Source: Planctomycetota bacterium
Lineage (GTDB): Bacteria; Planctomycetota; SZUA-567; H5-PLA8
Assembly (NCBI GenBank): GCA_015075375.1
Contig: JABTUM010000001.1
Coordinates: 2,103,201-2,167,200, forward strand
Direction of reading: 5' to 3'
Length of the DNA: 64,000 nucleotides
Below, piece after piece: positions 24,828-36,233 of this stretch; position 1 is the stretch's first letter, and the number at the start of each line of letters is the position of its first letter. The position numbers and the translations under genes are program-made. The notes below the pieces were generated by a model, which worked only from the letters and a program-made list of their open reading frames with translations, searched no databases and was not told where the DNA came from.

Positions 24828-27005
24828 GTGGTGCGTTCACGTAACAGTCATAACGGACTTGGGTTAATCGCATGCCTGGGGATCTTTTTGGGATTATCCG
24901 GCGTGGCGAGCGGGCTTGAAAATGTGCCCGATGTGCCTATCCCGGAGTCGTGGGACAAGTACACGATCCTGGTCTGGCAGTTCAAGACCAACGTGGAGAC
25001 CGACAAGGCGCTGTACGAGTCGGTGAACATTCGCGGGTTCCACATCGACCGCAGCAACGCGGTGAAGCAGGCCTTCGCGAACGAGACCAAGTGGCCGTTC
25101 TATGTCGATCACACGGCGAGCAAGGGCTACCTTCATCTGGCCGATAAGGTGCGCAGCACGATGTCGGCGGAGCAGAAGAAGACGAAGGGCCTCATGGTGC
25201 GCCCGAACAGCTTGGCCGATCCGAAGGTGGTGGCCGAAGCGAAAGGGCACATCAAGAAAAACATCGAAGCCGCGCGCGGGAGTTCGGTGCTGGCCTACGC
25301 GTTCGACGACGAAGTGAGTATCGGGAATTTCGGTTCGCCCGTCGAAGCGGACGCGCACCCGCTGGCTCTGGCGAAGTACCGCGCGTTCCTGAAGGAACTG
25401 TACGGAAACGACATCGAGAAGCTGAACGCGCAATACGGGAAGAAGCATTCGAGCTTCGACGAAGTTCAGCCGCTGCCGTACGAAGGCGTTCGCAAGGGTC
25501 TGCAGCCGGGCGCGATCGACAAGATCAACCTGAGCGTCTGGTGCGACTGGCGCAGCGCGATGGACACGCATTTCGCGGAAGCGATGGCCGATTTCACGCG
25601 CTACGCCAACACGCTGGATCCCAAGACGCCTGCCGGCGTGGTGGGCTTGGGCAACCCGTGCGCGTACGGCGGGTACGACTACAGCAAGAACTGCAAAGCG
25701 CTGCAGTGGATGGAAGCGTACGACATCGGCGCGAGCAACGAGATTCTGCGCAGCTTCTGGGGCCAGAAGCGCCCGCACATGCAGACCTTCTTCTCGAGCA
25801 AGGATCCCAAGAAGGACGCGTGGATGCTGTGGTACTACATGGTTCACGGGAACCGTGGCGTGATCTGCTGGCCGGACGGCTGGTTCGTGAACGGGCAGGT
25901 GGCCGACTACATCAAAGCCAACGCGGAAACCTTCAAGGAAGTGCAGAGCGAACTGAGCAAGCCGATCGTGAACGGCACGTTCGTGCACGATCCGGTCGCG
26001 ATTTACTATTCGCACCCCAGCATTCAGGTCGCTTGGGCGCTGGACGCGGCGACGCACGGCGGCACGTGGGTTAACCGCAGCAGTTCGATGGACAACGGGC
26101 ACAGCACCAGCGGTCTGGCGCGCATCGCCTGGGTCAAGTCGCTGGAAGACCTGGGCATTCAAGGGCACTTCGTCCACCAGGAGCAGCTCAAGGCCGGCGA
26201 ACTCGAGAAGGCCGGCTTCAAAGTGCTGCTCCTCAACCGGACTCTCTGCCTCAGCGACGCCGAGGCCGAAGCGATCAAGAAGTTCGCGGCGGCGGGCGGC
26301 ACGGTGATCGGCGACCAGCTCTGCGGGTACTTCGACGAACACGGCAAGGCGCGCGCGAAAGGTGCGCTGGACGATCTGTTCGGCATCCAGCGCAATCTGT
26401 CCAAGGGCATCCTGAACGGCCAGACGCTCACCGAAGTCGATTGCGAGAAGGGCTACAAAGGGCTGGAAGACGCGAACTGGGTCCGCGGGCCGCTCTTTAA
26501 GGAGATGGCGGTGTACGAACCGGGCCTGACGGCCACCGACGGCGAAGTCGTCGCCAAGGCCGGCGAGATCCCCGTGGTGATCAAGAAAGGCAAGGCGGTT
26601 TACCTGAACCTCTCGCCCATCGGATACCTCCTCAAGCGCACGGGCAACCAGGCGCCGGATTGGCTGCCGTTCGTCGAGGGGCTGTTTAAGGACGCCGGCG
26701 TGACCGCGCGCCTGAAGTTCGAAGTAAACGACAAGCCCGGCCAGATGGTCGAGCCGATCTTCTGGAAAAACGGCGACCGCATCACCCTTTGCGTGATCCA
26801 GAACGTGAACCGCAAAGCGACGATCGACGGCTTCGGTTCGTCGGACAGCGATTTGGGCGGCGGAAAGTCGAAGCTGGAGCTCTTGTTCGCGAAACCGGTG
26901 AAAGGACTCAAGAACGAACGGACCGGCAAGGAACTAGGCGACGGAGCGAAGTTCACGGACGAGTGGGCGCCGTGGGAGGCGAACGTTTACAGCTATACGC
27001 CCTAA
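24828..27005 (+). CDS. Secreted GH42-like glycoside hydrolase (beta-galactosidase type)
   Basis: The 725-residue protein has a signal peptide at about 1-30 and a catalytic (beta/alpha)8 barrel. The segment AYAFDDEVSIGNF carries the likely acid/base Glu. The KYRAFLKELYGNDIEKLNAQYG pattern is a strong GH42 feature. A trimerisation/GATase-like domain (about 385-530) and a beta domain follow. GH42 enzymes usually cleave beta-galactosides; the substrate here is unknown. Initiation is GTG at 24828 (or 24831) behind GGGAGG; the GTG at 24822 overlaps that site. A strong terminator follows. Confidence 0.83.
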   Translation: MVRSRNSHNGLGLIACLGIFLGLSGVASGLENVPDVPIPESWDKYTILVWQFKTNVETDKALYESVNIRGFHIDRSNAVKQAFANETKWPFYVDHTASKGYLHLADKVRSTMSAEQKKTKGLMVRPNSLADPKVVAEAKGHIKKNIEAARGSSVLAYAFDDEVSIGNFGSPVEADAHPLALAKYRAFLKELYGNDIEKLNAQYGKKHSSFDEVQPLPYEGVRKGLQPGAIDKINLSVWCDWRSAMDTHFAEAMADFTRYANTLDPKTPAGVVGLGNPCAYGGYDYSKNCKALQWMEAYDIGASNEILRSFWGQKRPHMQTFFSSKDPKKDAWMLWYYMVHGNRGVICWPDGWFVNGQVADYIKANAETFKEVQSELSKPIVNGTFVHDPVAIYYSHPSIQVAWALDAATHGGTWVNRSSSMDNGHSTSGLARIAWVKSLEDLGIQGHFVHQEQLKAGELEKAGFKVLLLNRTLCLSDAEAEAIKKFAAAGGTVIGDQLCGYFDEHGKARAKGALDDLFGIQRNLSKGILNGQTLTEVDCEKGYKGLEDANWVRGPLFKEMAVYEPGLTATDGEVVAKAGEIPVVIKKGKAVYLNLSPIGYLLKRTGNQAPDWLPFVEGLFKDAGVTARLKFEVNDKPGQMVEPIFWKNGDRITLCVIQNVNRKATIDGFGSSDSDLGGGKSKLELLFAKPVKGLKNERTGKELGDGAKFTDEWAPWEANVYSYTP

Positions 27006-27031
27006 ATCTGCACCGAAGCCCCTGCCTATAC

Positions 27032-27067
27032 GACGGGCAGCCTTTTAAAGGCTGCCCGTCCTTTTTT
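27032..27067 (+). terminator. Rho-independent terminator after the GH42-like gene
   Basis: An 11-base-pair stem (27032-27042 with 27050-27060) is followed by C and six T (27062-27067). It starts 27 bases past the stop codon and sits between the convergent hydrolase and radC genes. Confidence 0.93.
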
Positions 27068-27076
27068 GCGCGTACT

Positions 27077-28147
27077 TTACAGCAATCCTTCTTCGACGAA
27101 GCTGGTAAATGCTCCGTCACCCACGATGACGTGATCCAGCAGCCGGATGCCGATCAGTTCCGCGGCTTCCTGGAGGCGCTTCGTGAGCGCGCGGTCGGCG
27201 CGGCTGGGTTTCGGATCGCCGCTGGGATGATTGTGCACCACCGCGATGGCGGCGGCGCCCAGGCGCAATGCGGGTCCGAATACTTCGCGCGGATGCACCA
27301 GCGTTTCGGTCAGGCTGCCTTCGCTCACCTGGTCTTCGCCGATCAGGCGATGCTTCTGATCGAGGCATGCGACGAAGAAGCGTTCTTTCTTGAGGTCACG
27401 CACGCGCAACCGGTAGTGCTCGTAAAAGTCCTGGCCGCTGGCGAACGATTGCCCGCGCGGGGCCTGTTCGTCGGCCCAGAGCCGGAAAAGCGCCGCGGCG
27501 GCGCGCATGCGGGCGGCGGCGGCTTCGTTGAGACCCGCTTTGCGCAGATCGGCGGGCGCGGCGTGCAGGAGCCCGCGCAGGCCGCCGGTTTCACGCAGAA
27601 CCGCGGCCAAGCGCGCGCGCAGCGCGGCGCCCGAGCGTGCTTCGCCGCAGAGCAGCGCAAGCAGGTCCACGGCTTCGGCGGTGGCCGGCGCGGCTCCGGC
27701 GTCCAACAGCTTGCGGGCGAGGTCTTCGGTCGAAACGCGCTCCTCGCGTGCGCCCGCGGCGGTGTAGCGGCAGCTTTCGCAGAGCGTGCAGCGCGCGCAT
27801 TGCGGCTCGGCTCCGCAGACCCCGTCGGGGAGCACGCCGTACTCGCCGCGCGCGAATGCGCCCAGCCACGCGCCGATCACGCCGGGCGCATCGCCCGTGC
27901 CCCGCGCACAGGCGCGCACGTGCCGGACATACGCCTCCCGCTGCGCGGCGCTATCGTCGCCGGCGTCCAGCACCCCGAAGCGCAAGAGGAAACGCGCCAC
28001 GGCCGGCTCGAGGTCCAGCGGCGTCTCGTCGGCACTGAGCGTGTTGCGCCAGCGCTTCAAGGCCGGCGTGAGTTTACGGCCCGCGTCCTTGCGCACGGCC
28101 TGCTGCACGGACTGCAACCACTTCGCGGGTTCGGCCGGCGCGGTCAT
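27077..28147 (-). CDS. radC: RadC/JAB-domain protein with N-terminal HhH and Cys-cluster extension
   Basis: The 356-residue protein is about 130 residues longer than ordinary RadC. The C-terminal JAMM metalloprotease-like site is HNHPSGDPKPSRAD, preceded by a UPF0758 helical part. Residues 111-126 hold Cys at 111, 117, 120, 123 and 126. Four of them give C-x5-C-x2-C-x5-C, very close to the Fe-S loop C-x6-C-x2-C-x5-C of endonuclease III/MutY, and the preceding helices could be an HhH-GPD remnant. RadC's activity is not settled. The ATG overlaps the hpt stop (ATGA). Confidence 0.88.
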   Translation of the reverse strand: MTAPAEPAKWLQSVQQAVRKDAGRKLTPALKRWRNTLSADETPLDLEPAVARFLLRFGVLDAGDDSAAQREAYVRHVRACARGTGDAPGVIGAWLGAFARGEYGVLPDGVCGAEPQCARCTLCESCRYTAAGAREERVSTEDLARKLLDAGAAPATAEAVDLLALLCGEARSGAALRARLAAVLRETGGLRGLLHAAPADLRKAGLNEAAAARMRAAAALFRLWADEQAPRGQSFASGQDFYEHYRLRVRDLKKERFFVACLDQKHRLIGEDQVSEGSLTETLVHPREVFGPALRLGAAAIAVVHNHPSGDPKPSRADRALTKRLQEAAELIGIRLLDHVIVGDGAFTSFVEEGLL

Positions 28148-28749
28148 CGGCGCTTGCCCCCGCGCGGCAGGAGCGCCCACAGGTCCGGCACGTTGCGGTG
28201 CTTGCCCGCGTGGTCCATCCCGTAACCGACGAAGAACTCGTTTCCGGCCTCGAACCCAACGAAATCGGCGCGCATCGAGCCTTTGCGTGCGCGGCGCTGC
28301 AGCAGGACACAGGTCTTCACGCGGGCGGCTCCGCGCTGCTTCAGGTGCGCGACGAGGTAACGCAGCGTCAAGCCCGTGTCGAGGATATCGTCGATCAGGA
28401 GTACCGTTCGGCCGCGCAGATCCAGCGTAGCGTCAAGGTCTTGCAAGAGCACCACGCGCCCGCGGCTGCGCGTATCGGTCCCGTAACTCTCGCAGCGCAG
28501 GAACGCGATCTCGAGGCCCAGATCGGGCGGCAGCCGTCGCAACAGATCGGCCGCGAAGATGAAGCCGCCTTGCAGCACGACGACGGCCACGGGGCGTTCG
28601 CGCGCTTTCAAACGCGCCGCGATCCGGGCGCCCAGTTCGGCGACGCGGGCTTGAATGTCTTCGCGGCCGTACACGAGCGCATAGCCGGACGGCGGGCGGG
28701 ACGTTCGAGTACGTGGGGATCGTGCGGACATGCGGGGCTCCGCAAACAT
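28144..28749 (-). CDS. hpt: Hypoxanthine phosphoribosyltransferase
   Basis: The 201-residue type I phosphoribosyltransferase salvages hypoxanthine or guanine with PRPP. The PRPP loop is VLLIDDILDTGLTLRYL. VVVLQGGFIFAADLLRRL and FVGYGMDHAGKHRNVPDL are family signatures. Two starts are possible: ATG 28749 overlaps the moxR stop (TAATG, good for coupling), and ATG 28731 has GGAG 6 bases upstream and gives 195 residues. It lies between moxR and radC in a tightly overlapping run. Confidence 0.93.
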   Translation of the reverse strand: MFAEPRMSARSPRTRTSRPPSGYALVYGREDIQARVAELGARIAARLKARERPVAVVVLQGGFIFAADLLRRLPPDLGLEIAFLRCESYGTDTRSRGRVVLLQDLDATLDLRGRTVLLIDDILDTGLTLRYLVAHLKQRGAARVKTCVLLQRRARKGSMRADFVGFEAGNEFFVGYGMDHAGKHRNVPDLWALLPRGGKRR

Positions 28750-29744
28750 TACGGCTTGAGCCGCGCGAGCACTTCGTCGAGCACCTGGTCGGCCCGGATT
28801 CCCGCGGCCTCGCCGTCGAAGTTCAGGATCAGGCGGTGGCGTAGGACGGGCTTGGCGAGCGCGCGCAGGTCCTCGATCGCGACGTGAAAGCGCCCGCGCG
28901 CAAGGGCCAGGACTTTACCGCAAAGCAGCAGCGCCTGCGCGCCGCGCGGCGAAGCCCCGAACTTCACGTAACTCTTGACGGCCTCCGTCGCCTCGGGCTG
29001 GCCGGGCTGCGTCGCCAGCACCAACCGCGCCGCGTATTCGGTGACGGGCTTGGCCGCGGGAACCCGCCGGGCCAGTTCACGCATCTCGAGCAACTGCGCC
29101 TGCGTCGCCATGCGAGCGGGCGGCGCCTCGCGCTCGCCGGTGGTACGCTCCAGGATCGTCACGAGTCCGGCCAGATCGCCGCCGGGCACGAGGAGCTTAA
29201 GCATGAAGCGGTCGAGTTGCGCTTCGGGAAGCGGGTAGGTGCCTTCCAGCTCGATCGGGTTCTGCGTGGCGAGGACGAAGAACGGCTGCGGCAACGGATG
29301 CGTGGTGCCCGCCACGGTGACCCGGCCTTCCTGCATCGCTTCCAGGAGCGCCGATTGCGTCTTGGGCGTCGCGCGGTTGATTTCGTCGGTCAGGACGACG
29401 TTGGCGAAGACCGGCCCGCGCTGGAATTCGAAACTCCGCTTGCCGGCCTCGTCCTCGTTGAGGATCGTCGTCCCGACGATATCGGCGGGCATCAGATCGG
29501 GCGTGAACTGAATGCGGCGAAAATCGAGATCCAGCGCGCCGGCAACCGTCTGAACGAGCTTGGTTTTACCCAAACCCGGAAGGCCTTCGAGCAGGACGTG
29601 GCCGCCGGCCAGCAGCGCGACAAGGACGCCTTCGACGATCTCGTCGTTTCCAACGATGGTTTTGCCGATCTCCGCGCGCACCCGGCCGAAGGTATCGGCG
29701 AAGGCTTTGCCGCGTGCTTCTACATCCGGTATGGAGTCGGCCAT
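28749..29744 (-). CDS. MoxR-family AAA+ ATPase
   Basis: The 331-residue ATPase has Walker A EGLPGLGKTKLVQT near residue 54, Walker B VVLTDEINRA, sensor FVLATQNPIE and the MoxR lid domain. MoxR proteins are chaperone-like ATPases that help mature metal or von-Willebrand-type proteins and usually precede a DUF58 gene. Here the next gene is hpt and no DUF58 or VWA protein is visible in the window, so its client is unknown. Confidence 0.9.
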   Translation of the reverse strand: MADSIPDVEARGKAFADTFGRVRAEIGKTIVGNDEIVEGVLVALLAGGHVLLEGLPGLGKTKLVQTVAGALDLDFRRIQFTPDLMPADIVGTTILNEDEAGKRSFEFQRGPVFANVVLTDEINRATPKTQSALLEAMQEGRVTVAGTTHPLPQPFFVLATQNPIELEGTYPLPEAQLDRFMLKLLVPGGDLAGLVTILERTTGEREAPPARMATQAQLLEMRELARRVPAAKPVTEYAARLVLATQPGQPEATEAVKSYVKFGASPRGAQALLLCGKVLALARGRFHVAIEDLRALAKPVLRHRLILNFDGEAAGIRADQVLDEVLARLKP

Positions 29745-29796
29745 GCGGGAGAAGATACCCTTTTTTACGATTCCGGCATGCCAAATCGGGCAAAGA

Positions 29797-30522
29797 TCAA
29801 GGCGCCGCGCGGTCGATCAGGCGCTTCATCTCGCGGACGGCCTCGGGCAGCCCGCAAAAGATGGCGCGCGCCACGAGCGCGTGCCCGATGTTCAGTTCCC
29901 GCATCTTCGGAAGAGCGGCGACCGGACCCACGTTCAGGTAATTCAAACCGTGCCCGGCATGCAGGCGCAGACCCAGTTCGGTGGCCAGCGCGCCGCCAGA
30001 AGCAAGCTTCTTGAATTCCCGCGCGCGCGCGCGTTCGGAGCGGGCGTTGGCGTACGTGCCCGTGTGGAGTTCCACGCTGTCGGCGCCGGCCTTCGCGGCG
30101 GCTTCGATCTGCTTCGGATCGGCGTCGATGAAATGGCTTACCGCGATCCCGCGAGCCTTCAGGCGCCCGGTGACCTGCTTGATGCGCGCAAAGCCGCGCA
30201 CGATATCCAAGCCGCCTTCGGTCGTGACTTCCTGGCGCTTTTCGGGCACCAGGCACGCGCAGGCGGGGCGCACGCGCAGGGCGAAGCGCAGGATCGGAGC
30301 GCTCACGGCCATCTCCAGGTTCACGCGTGTCTGGACGGTCTTGACGAGTACCTCTACGTCGCGATCCTGGATGTGGCGGCGGTCTTCGCGCAGGTGAACG
30401 GTGATCTGATCGGCCCCGGCAAGTTCGCACTGCACGGCTGCCCAAACCGGATCGGGCTCATAGGTGCGGCGCGCCTGCCGCACCGTGGCCACGTGATCGA
30501 CGTTGACGCCTAATTCCACCAT
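29797..30522 (-). CDS. pdxJ: Pyridoxine 5'-phosphate synthase
   Basis: The 241-residue TIM barrel condenses 1-deoxyxylulose-5-phosphate with 3-amino-2-oxopropyl phosphate, the last ring-forming step of DXP-dependent vitamin B6 synthesis. It begins [17 protein letters not shown] and has [25 protein letters not shown] and [17 protein letters not shown] choose ATG 30522, with GGAG 8 bases upstream; a GTG at 30540 overlaps the ybbR stop. It is the third gene of the cdaA-ybbR-pdxJ run, a pairing seen elsewhere in various bacteria. Confidence 0.95.
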   Translation of the reverse strand: MVELGVNVDHVATVRQARRTYEPDPVWAAVQCELAGADQITVHLREDRRHIQDRDVEVLVKTVQTRVNLEMAVSAPILRFALRVRPACACLVPEKRQEVTTEGGLDIVRGFARIKQVTGRLKARGIAVSHFIDADPKQIEAAAKAGADSVELHTGTYANARSERARAREFKKLASGGALATELGLRLHAGHGLNYLNVGPVAALPKMRELNIGHALVARAIFCGLPEAVREMKRLIDRAAP

Positions 30523-30536
30523 CGTTCGAACTCCGC

Positions 30537-31565
30537 TCACTTATCGCCCAAGCTTCCGGTCAGCATGCCGCGGACCTTAACCGTCGGCAGCGCGCCGCCG
30601 CCGGGGCCCAGCACGGTCACACGCGGCGGGCCCACCACTTTGACCTGCACCGACTGTTCCGGATACACCTCTCCGGGCGGGCGGCGTAAATCCCATTCCG
30701 CCGGCCACTCGGCGTAGATGCGCACCTGCGACTTAGTCAGCTCGGCCAGATCGTCGGGCCGGCCGCGCGCGACCACCGTGACGCTTTTGGGCGTACCGGT
30801 CATCGCCGCGCCCGGAGGCGCAAGATACGCGACCGGAACATCGGCCAGTTCCTTGGTGATCTGCGAGGCGCGAAACAGCACTTCGATTTTGATCTTCTGC
30901 GCGGACCAGACCGGTATCGACTGCTCGCCGGCCTGCACTTCCTGCGCGATGCCGACCTCGACGGTGAAGTCCTTCGTCTTGCCGCTTAGTTCGATCGGCT
31001 CGGTGAGTACGAACGCGGCGGTCTCGAGATCCTGCAGCGCCTCGACCGTCACCTCCATGGGCTCGACGCGTGTCTCAACTTCGTAGTCGGGCGGTTGCTT
31101 GCCGCGCCAGTCGGGCTTCACGGGCAGCGTTTTGCGCACAATCTTGGAGAGCCGCACGGGCAGCTCGTCCGGGCGCACGCTGACCACCCCCAGCCCATCG
31201 GCGCCTTCCACTTCGAAGAGATCGGGCGTAAGCGTCACGACCTGATCCCCCGTGCCAAGACGCGAGAAGGCTTCCTTCAGATGGACGCGAACGTTCTCGT
31301 GCGTGAGGTACTGAAGCTTCCGGCGCGGTCCGCGGATGCGCACGTGGAGTTGCGGCCAGCGCATCTGCGCCGGGAACCGCGCGCCCTCGGGCGGCTGCAG
31401 TTCGGACACGGGGATGGTCACCGAAAGCTCGCGTTCGTCGGTCAGTTCGCCGTCGATGTAAAACCAATACAGCGTCGCGAGGATCAGGCAGAAGATCTTC
31501 AACAGCCAGTCTTCCCAGAAGACGGCGCGCAGGAATCGAAGCACGGATTTCTGACTGGGGGCCAT
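30537..31565 (-). CDS. ybbR: YbbR-domain membrane protein (CdaA regulator)
   Basis: The 342-residue protein has one transmembrane helix (about 21-38, [19 protein letters not shown]) and three extracytoplasmic YbbR beta-domains of about 80 residues. In Firmicutes the YbbR protein CdaR controls the diadenylate cyclase CdaA next to it. The gene follows cdaA by 2 bases with a GGAGG site 9 bases before the ATG at 31565, so the same partnership is likely. The usual third gene glmM is absent; pdxJ takes its place. Confidence 0.9.
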   Translation of the reverse strand: MAPSQKSVLRFLRAVFWEDWLLKIFCLILATLYWFYIDGELTDERELSVTIPVSELQPPEGARFPAQMRWPQLHVRIRGPRRKLQYLTHENVRVHLKEAFSRLGTGDQVVTLTPDLFEVEGADGLGVVSVRPDELPVRLSKIVRKTLPVKPDWRGKQPPDYEVETRVEPMEVTVEALQDLETAAFVLTEPIELSGKTKDFTVEVGIAQEVQAGEQSIPVWSAQKIKIEVLFRASQITKELADVPVAYLAPPGAAMTGTPKSVTVVARGRPDDLAELTKSQVRIYAEWPAEWDLRRPPGEVYPEQSVQVKVVGPPRVTVLGPGGGALPTVKVRGMLTGSLGDK

Positions 31566-31567
31566 GG

Positions 31568-32368
31568 TCAGGTGCCTCCTTCCACGGCTTCGAGGCACAG
31601 GCGCGTCAGTTCCTTGCGCAATTCGTCGGGGGACAGGCCCTGCTTGAGTTTCCCGTCCACGCCCAGCGAGATGCGCCCCGTCTCTTCGCTTACCACCACC
31701 GTCACCGCGTCGCTCTCTTCCGAAAGCCCCAGCCCCGCGCGGTGGCGCGTGCCCAGCGTCTTGCTCAGTTCTGGATTCTCCGTCAGCGGCAGCAGGCAGC
31801 CGGCCGCGGCGATCCGCGTGCCTTGTATGATCACCGCCCCGTCATGCAGCGCCGAGCCCGGATAGAATATCGTTTGCAGCAGCTCGCTGGTGATCTCGGC
31901 GTTCATCGGCGTCCCGGCTTCGATGAAGGCCGTGAGCGGAATCTCGCGCTGGATGGCGATCAGCGCGCCCATGCTGCGCTGGCTCATGTGCGTCGCCGCC
32001 TGCACGATCTCGTCGATCGTCGGAGAGGAAGCCTGCACGACGCTCCCAAACCCGGGACTCAAACCCAACCGCAGCAAGCCGCGCCGCAGTTCAGGCTGGA
32101 AGATGATCAGGAGCGCGATGAAAAAGAGCGCCGCGATCTTCTCGAACGTATAGGTGATGTGTTCCAGTTCGAACAAGCTGGCGAAGATGAAGACGATCCC
32201 GAACGAGACAAAGATGAGCAGAAAGATGCCGCGCAATACCGCCGCGCCGCGGCTTCCGCGCAAGAAGCGCAACAGCAGGTAGATAACGAGGAAGAGCAGA
32301 AAGATCTCGACGGCGGCAGACAAGCCGCTGCGCCAGAGTCCCTGCAAGCGTTCCAACCACTGCGTCAT
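31568..32368 (-). CDS. cdaA: Diadenylate cyclase CdaA (c-di-AMP synthase)
   Basis: The 266-residue protein has three N-terminal membrane helices (within about 15-95) and a cytoplasmic DAC domain with the catalytic DGA (ALHDGAVII) and RHR (LGTRHRAGLGL) motifs. It joins two ATP into c-di-AMP, which controls K+ and osmolyte transport and wall homeostasis in many bacteria. It forms an operon with ybbR and pdxJ. An RCK-domain K+ channel and antiporter lie about 18 kb away and are candidate targets (inference). Confidence 0.95.
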   Translation of the reverse strand: MTQWLERLQGLWRSGLSAAVEIFLLFLVIYLLLRFLRGSRGAAVLRGIFLLIFVSFGIVFIFASLFELEHITYTFEKIAALFFIALLIIFQPELRRGLLRLGLSPGFGSVVQASSPTIDEIVQAATHMSQRSMGALIAIQREIPLTAFIEAGTPMNAEITSELLQTIFYPGSALHDGAVIIQGTRIAAAGCLLPLTENPELSKTLGTRHRAGLGLSEESDAVTVVVSEETGRISLGVDGKLKQGLSPDELRKELTRLCLEAVEGGT

Positions 32369-32426
32369 GCGCGAAACGAGGCTCCGAGCTGCGTGCCGAC
32401 CGTGCCGCTAAGGCGAAGAGCACCAA

Positions 32427-32455
32427 AGAGTAGGAGGCGGCGCGGTTTTTGTCTA
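32427..32455 (-). promoter_or_regulatory. Candidate promoter for the cdaA operon
   Basis: On the minus strand TAGACA (32455-32450) and TACTCT (32432-32427) are separated by 17 bases, about 60 bases upstream of the cdaA ATG. The -35 box fits well and the -10 box poorly (3 of 6). Confidence 0.35.
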
Positions 32456-32520
32456 TGGAGCCTCCTTGGAGCCCCAAAGGCCACAAGGTGCACCCATTAA
32501 CTCAACGCAGCCCACCGCGC

Positions 32521-33375
32521 TCAGGTCACCGCCCTTGCCACCTTTAACGCTTGGACATGCGCGGCCACGTCGTGAACGCGCAAGACGCTCGCACCGCGCG
32601 CCACCGCAATGGCCGCCGCCGCGACCGAGGCCGTCACGCGCTGCGCCGGATCGTCGATACCCGTCAGCTTACCCAGGAAACTCTTGCGCGAGACACCCAC
32701 CACAAGCGGCCGGCCCAGCGCCTTGAACTCGCCGAGCCTCCGCAGCAGTTCGCAGTTGTGATCCAGCGTCTTCCCGAATCCGAAACCCGGATCGAGCAGC
32801 ACGTGCGTGGGCGGAATTCCGGCTTCGAACGCGGCATGGAGCCGCTTGCGGAAGAAGAGGTCGAGATCCTCCACCACATCCTTGTACTTAGGATCGCGCT
32901 GCATCGTCCGCGGGGTGCCTTGCATGTGCATCAGGATCACGGGCGCTCGGGCCTTGGCGCAAACCTTGGCCATCTGCCGATCGTGCCGCAGGGCGCTGAT
33001 GTCGTTGACGAGATCGGCGCCTTCGGCCAGACACGCGCGCGCGACTTCGGCCGACTGCGTATCGACGCTGAGCGGTACGCGGGCAAAGGCGCGCAGCTTC
33101 CGCAGCGCTTGGATCACCGGCAGCAGGCGCTGCTTCTGGAGCTTGGCGGGTACCGCGCGCGCTCCGGGACGGGTGGATTCGGCGCCAAGGTCCAGCGCGT
33201 CGGCGCCTTCGGCGCGCATCTCTTCGGCCCGGAGCACGGCCGCTTCGACGGCGAGGAACCGTCCGCCGTCGCTGAAGCTGTCGGGCGTGACATTGAGGAT
33301 GCCGAGGACGAGCGGGCGGTCGAAGGCGAGCTTTTTGCGGATTCCGGGAAGGAGCATGGCGGGCGGGGTAGACAT
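32521..33375 (-). CDS. folP: Dihydropteroate synthase
   Basis: The 284-residue TIM barrel makes dihydropteroate from p-aminobenzoate and the pterin pyrophosphate in folate synthesis. It shows ILNVTPDSFSDGG, LDLGAESTRPGA, LVNDISALRHD, ILMHMQGTPRTMQ, LLDPGFGFGKTLDHN and VGVSRKSFLG. ATG 33375 or 33357 could start it; neither has a strong ribosome-binding site. It lies between ftsH (upstream, separated by a terminator) and cdaA. Confidence 0.95.
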   Translation of the reverse strand: MSTPPAMLLPGIRKKLAFDRPLVLGILNVTPDSFSDGGRFLAVEAAVLRAEEMRAEGADALDLGAESTRPGARAVPAKLQKQRLLPVIQALRKLRAFARVPLSVDTQSAEVARACLAEGADLVNDISALRHDRQMAKVCAKARAPVILMHMQGTPRTMQRDPKYKDVVEDLDLFFRKRLHAAFEAGIPPTHVLLDPGFGFGKTLDHNCELLRRLGEFKALGRPLVVGVSRKSFLGKLTGIDDPAQRVTASVAAAAIAVARGASVLRVHDVAAHVQALKVARAVT

Positions 33376-33470
33376 GCAGACGGTTTTCACGCGGAGATAT
33401 GGTCCAACACCGTGAACAGATCCTTCAACTTTGGCACTAAGCCCCGCATGGCCCGGCTCCAGAAATGCGA

Positions 33471-33497
33471 AAGGGTGGCCGGTAACCGGCCACCCTT
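33471..33497 (-). terminator. Hairpin terminator after ftsH
   Basis: A 12-base-pair perfect stem with a 3-base loop (AAGGGTGGCCGG...CCGGCCACCCTT) begins 36 bases past the ftsH stop. Read on the minus strand it is followed by TTTCGCATTT, a modest U-rich tail. It separates ftsH from folP. Confidence 0.7.
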
Positions 33498-33532
33498 CCA
33501 CTATAGCATGACTTCGATCCGAACCCAACGGG

Positions 33533-35605
<2,073 letters not shown>

Positions 35606-35700
35606 CCGCAGCTCCCTGGTGCCGCGCGGGGACACACGCCGGCGATGGGGTTATTTTACCGTAAGCCGGCCCGGTATTTCGAGCCGATTCCCGGCGCGGG

Positions 35701-36225
35701 CTACCACCGGTCGAGCACCTTGTCCGCGATATTGCGCGCAAGGTGCTCCAGCGCTTCGTCGCGCCCGAACTGCTCCATTTCGCCCCGGCGCAAATTATAC
35801 GCGCCCGAATCCGGCCGGCCCTGGTCGTTGGTGACGGCAAAGTCCTTGAACATGTACTTGGCTTCGCGAACGTCGTAAAGCGAGACGCGGCACAGAATCC
35901 GCACCTGGCTCTCCACGGCTTCGCCCAAGCGGTCGCTGCGCAGCGTCTGGCGTTCGAACTTCAGGACCACACCTTCCAGGATCAGGTCGGCCTCGTCGCG
36001 CGGAACCACTTTGAGGCGCCCGTTGCTTAGAAACGCCCGGCGCACGCCTTCCGAGAGTTCGACCTCCACTTTGCGCGTGTAGTCGTGGTAGTGCGTCTTG
36101 TTGCCAAAGACCGGCACCGCGATGCTCTGCGCATGCTTGGGCAGGTTGGGGCGCGTCGTGTAGCAGCCCGCGGCGGCCAGCAGTATGAAAAAGGCCGCGC
36201 AGCGCGGCAACCATCGGCTTCGCAT
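35701..36225 (-). CDS. LptE-like outer-membrane lipoprotein
   Basis: The 174-residue protein has a lipoprotein signal ending in LLAAAGC. The body fits the LptE pattern (SIAVPVFGNKTHYHDYTRKVE and ADLILEGVVLKFERQ). LptE plugs the LptD barrel that inserts lipopolysaccharide. AGGA lies 6 bases before ATG 36225; the ATG at 36231 is an alternative. It follows the BamD-like gene by a few bases, so two outer-membrane assembly lipoproteins are co-transcribed, apparently leading to ftsH. Confidence 0.78.
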   Translation of the reverse strand: MRSRWLPRCAAFFILLAAAGCYTTRPNLPKHAQSIAVPVFGNKTHYHDYTRKVEVELSEGVRRAFLSNGRLKVVPRDEADLILEGVVLKFERQTLRSDRLGEAVESQVRILCRVSLYDVREAKYMFKDFAVTNDQGRPDSGAYNLRRGEMEQFGRDEALEHLARNIADKVLDRW

Positions 36226-36233
36226 GCTCATTC

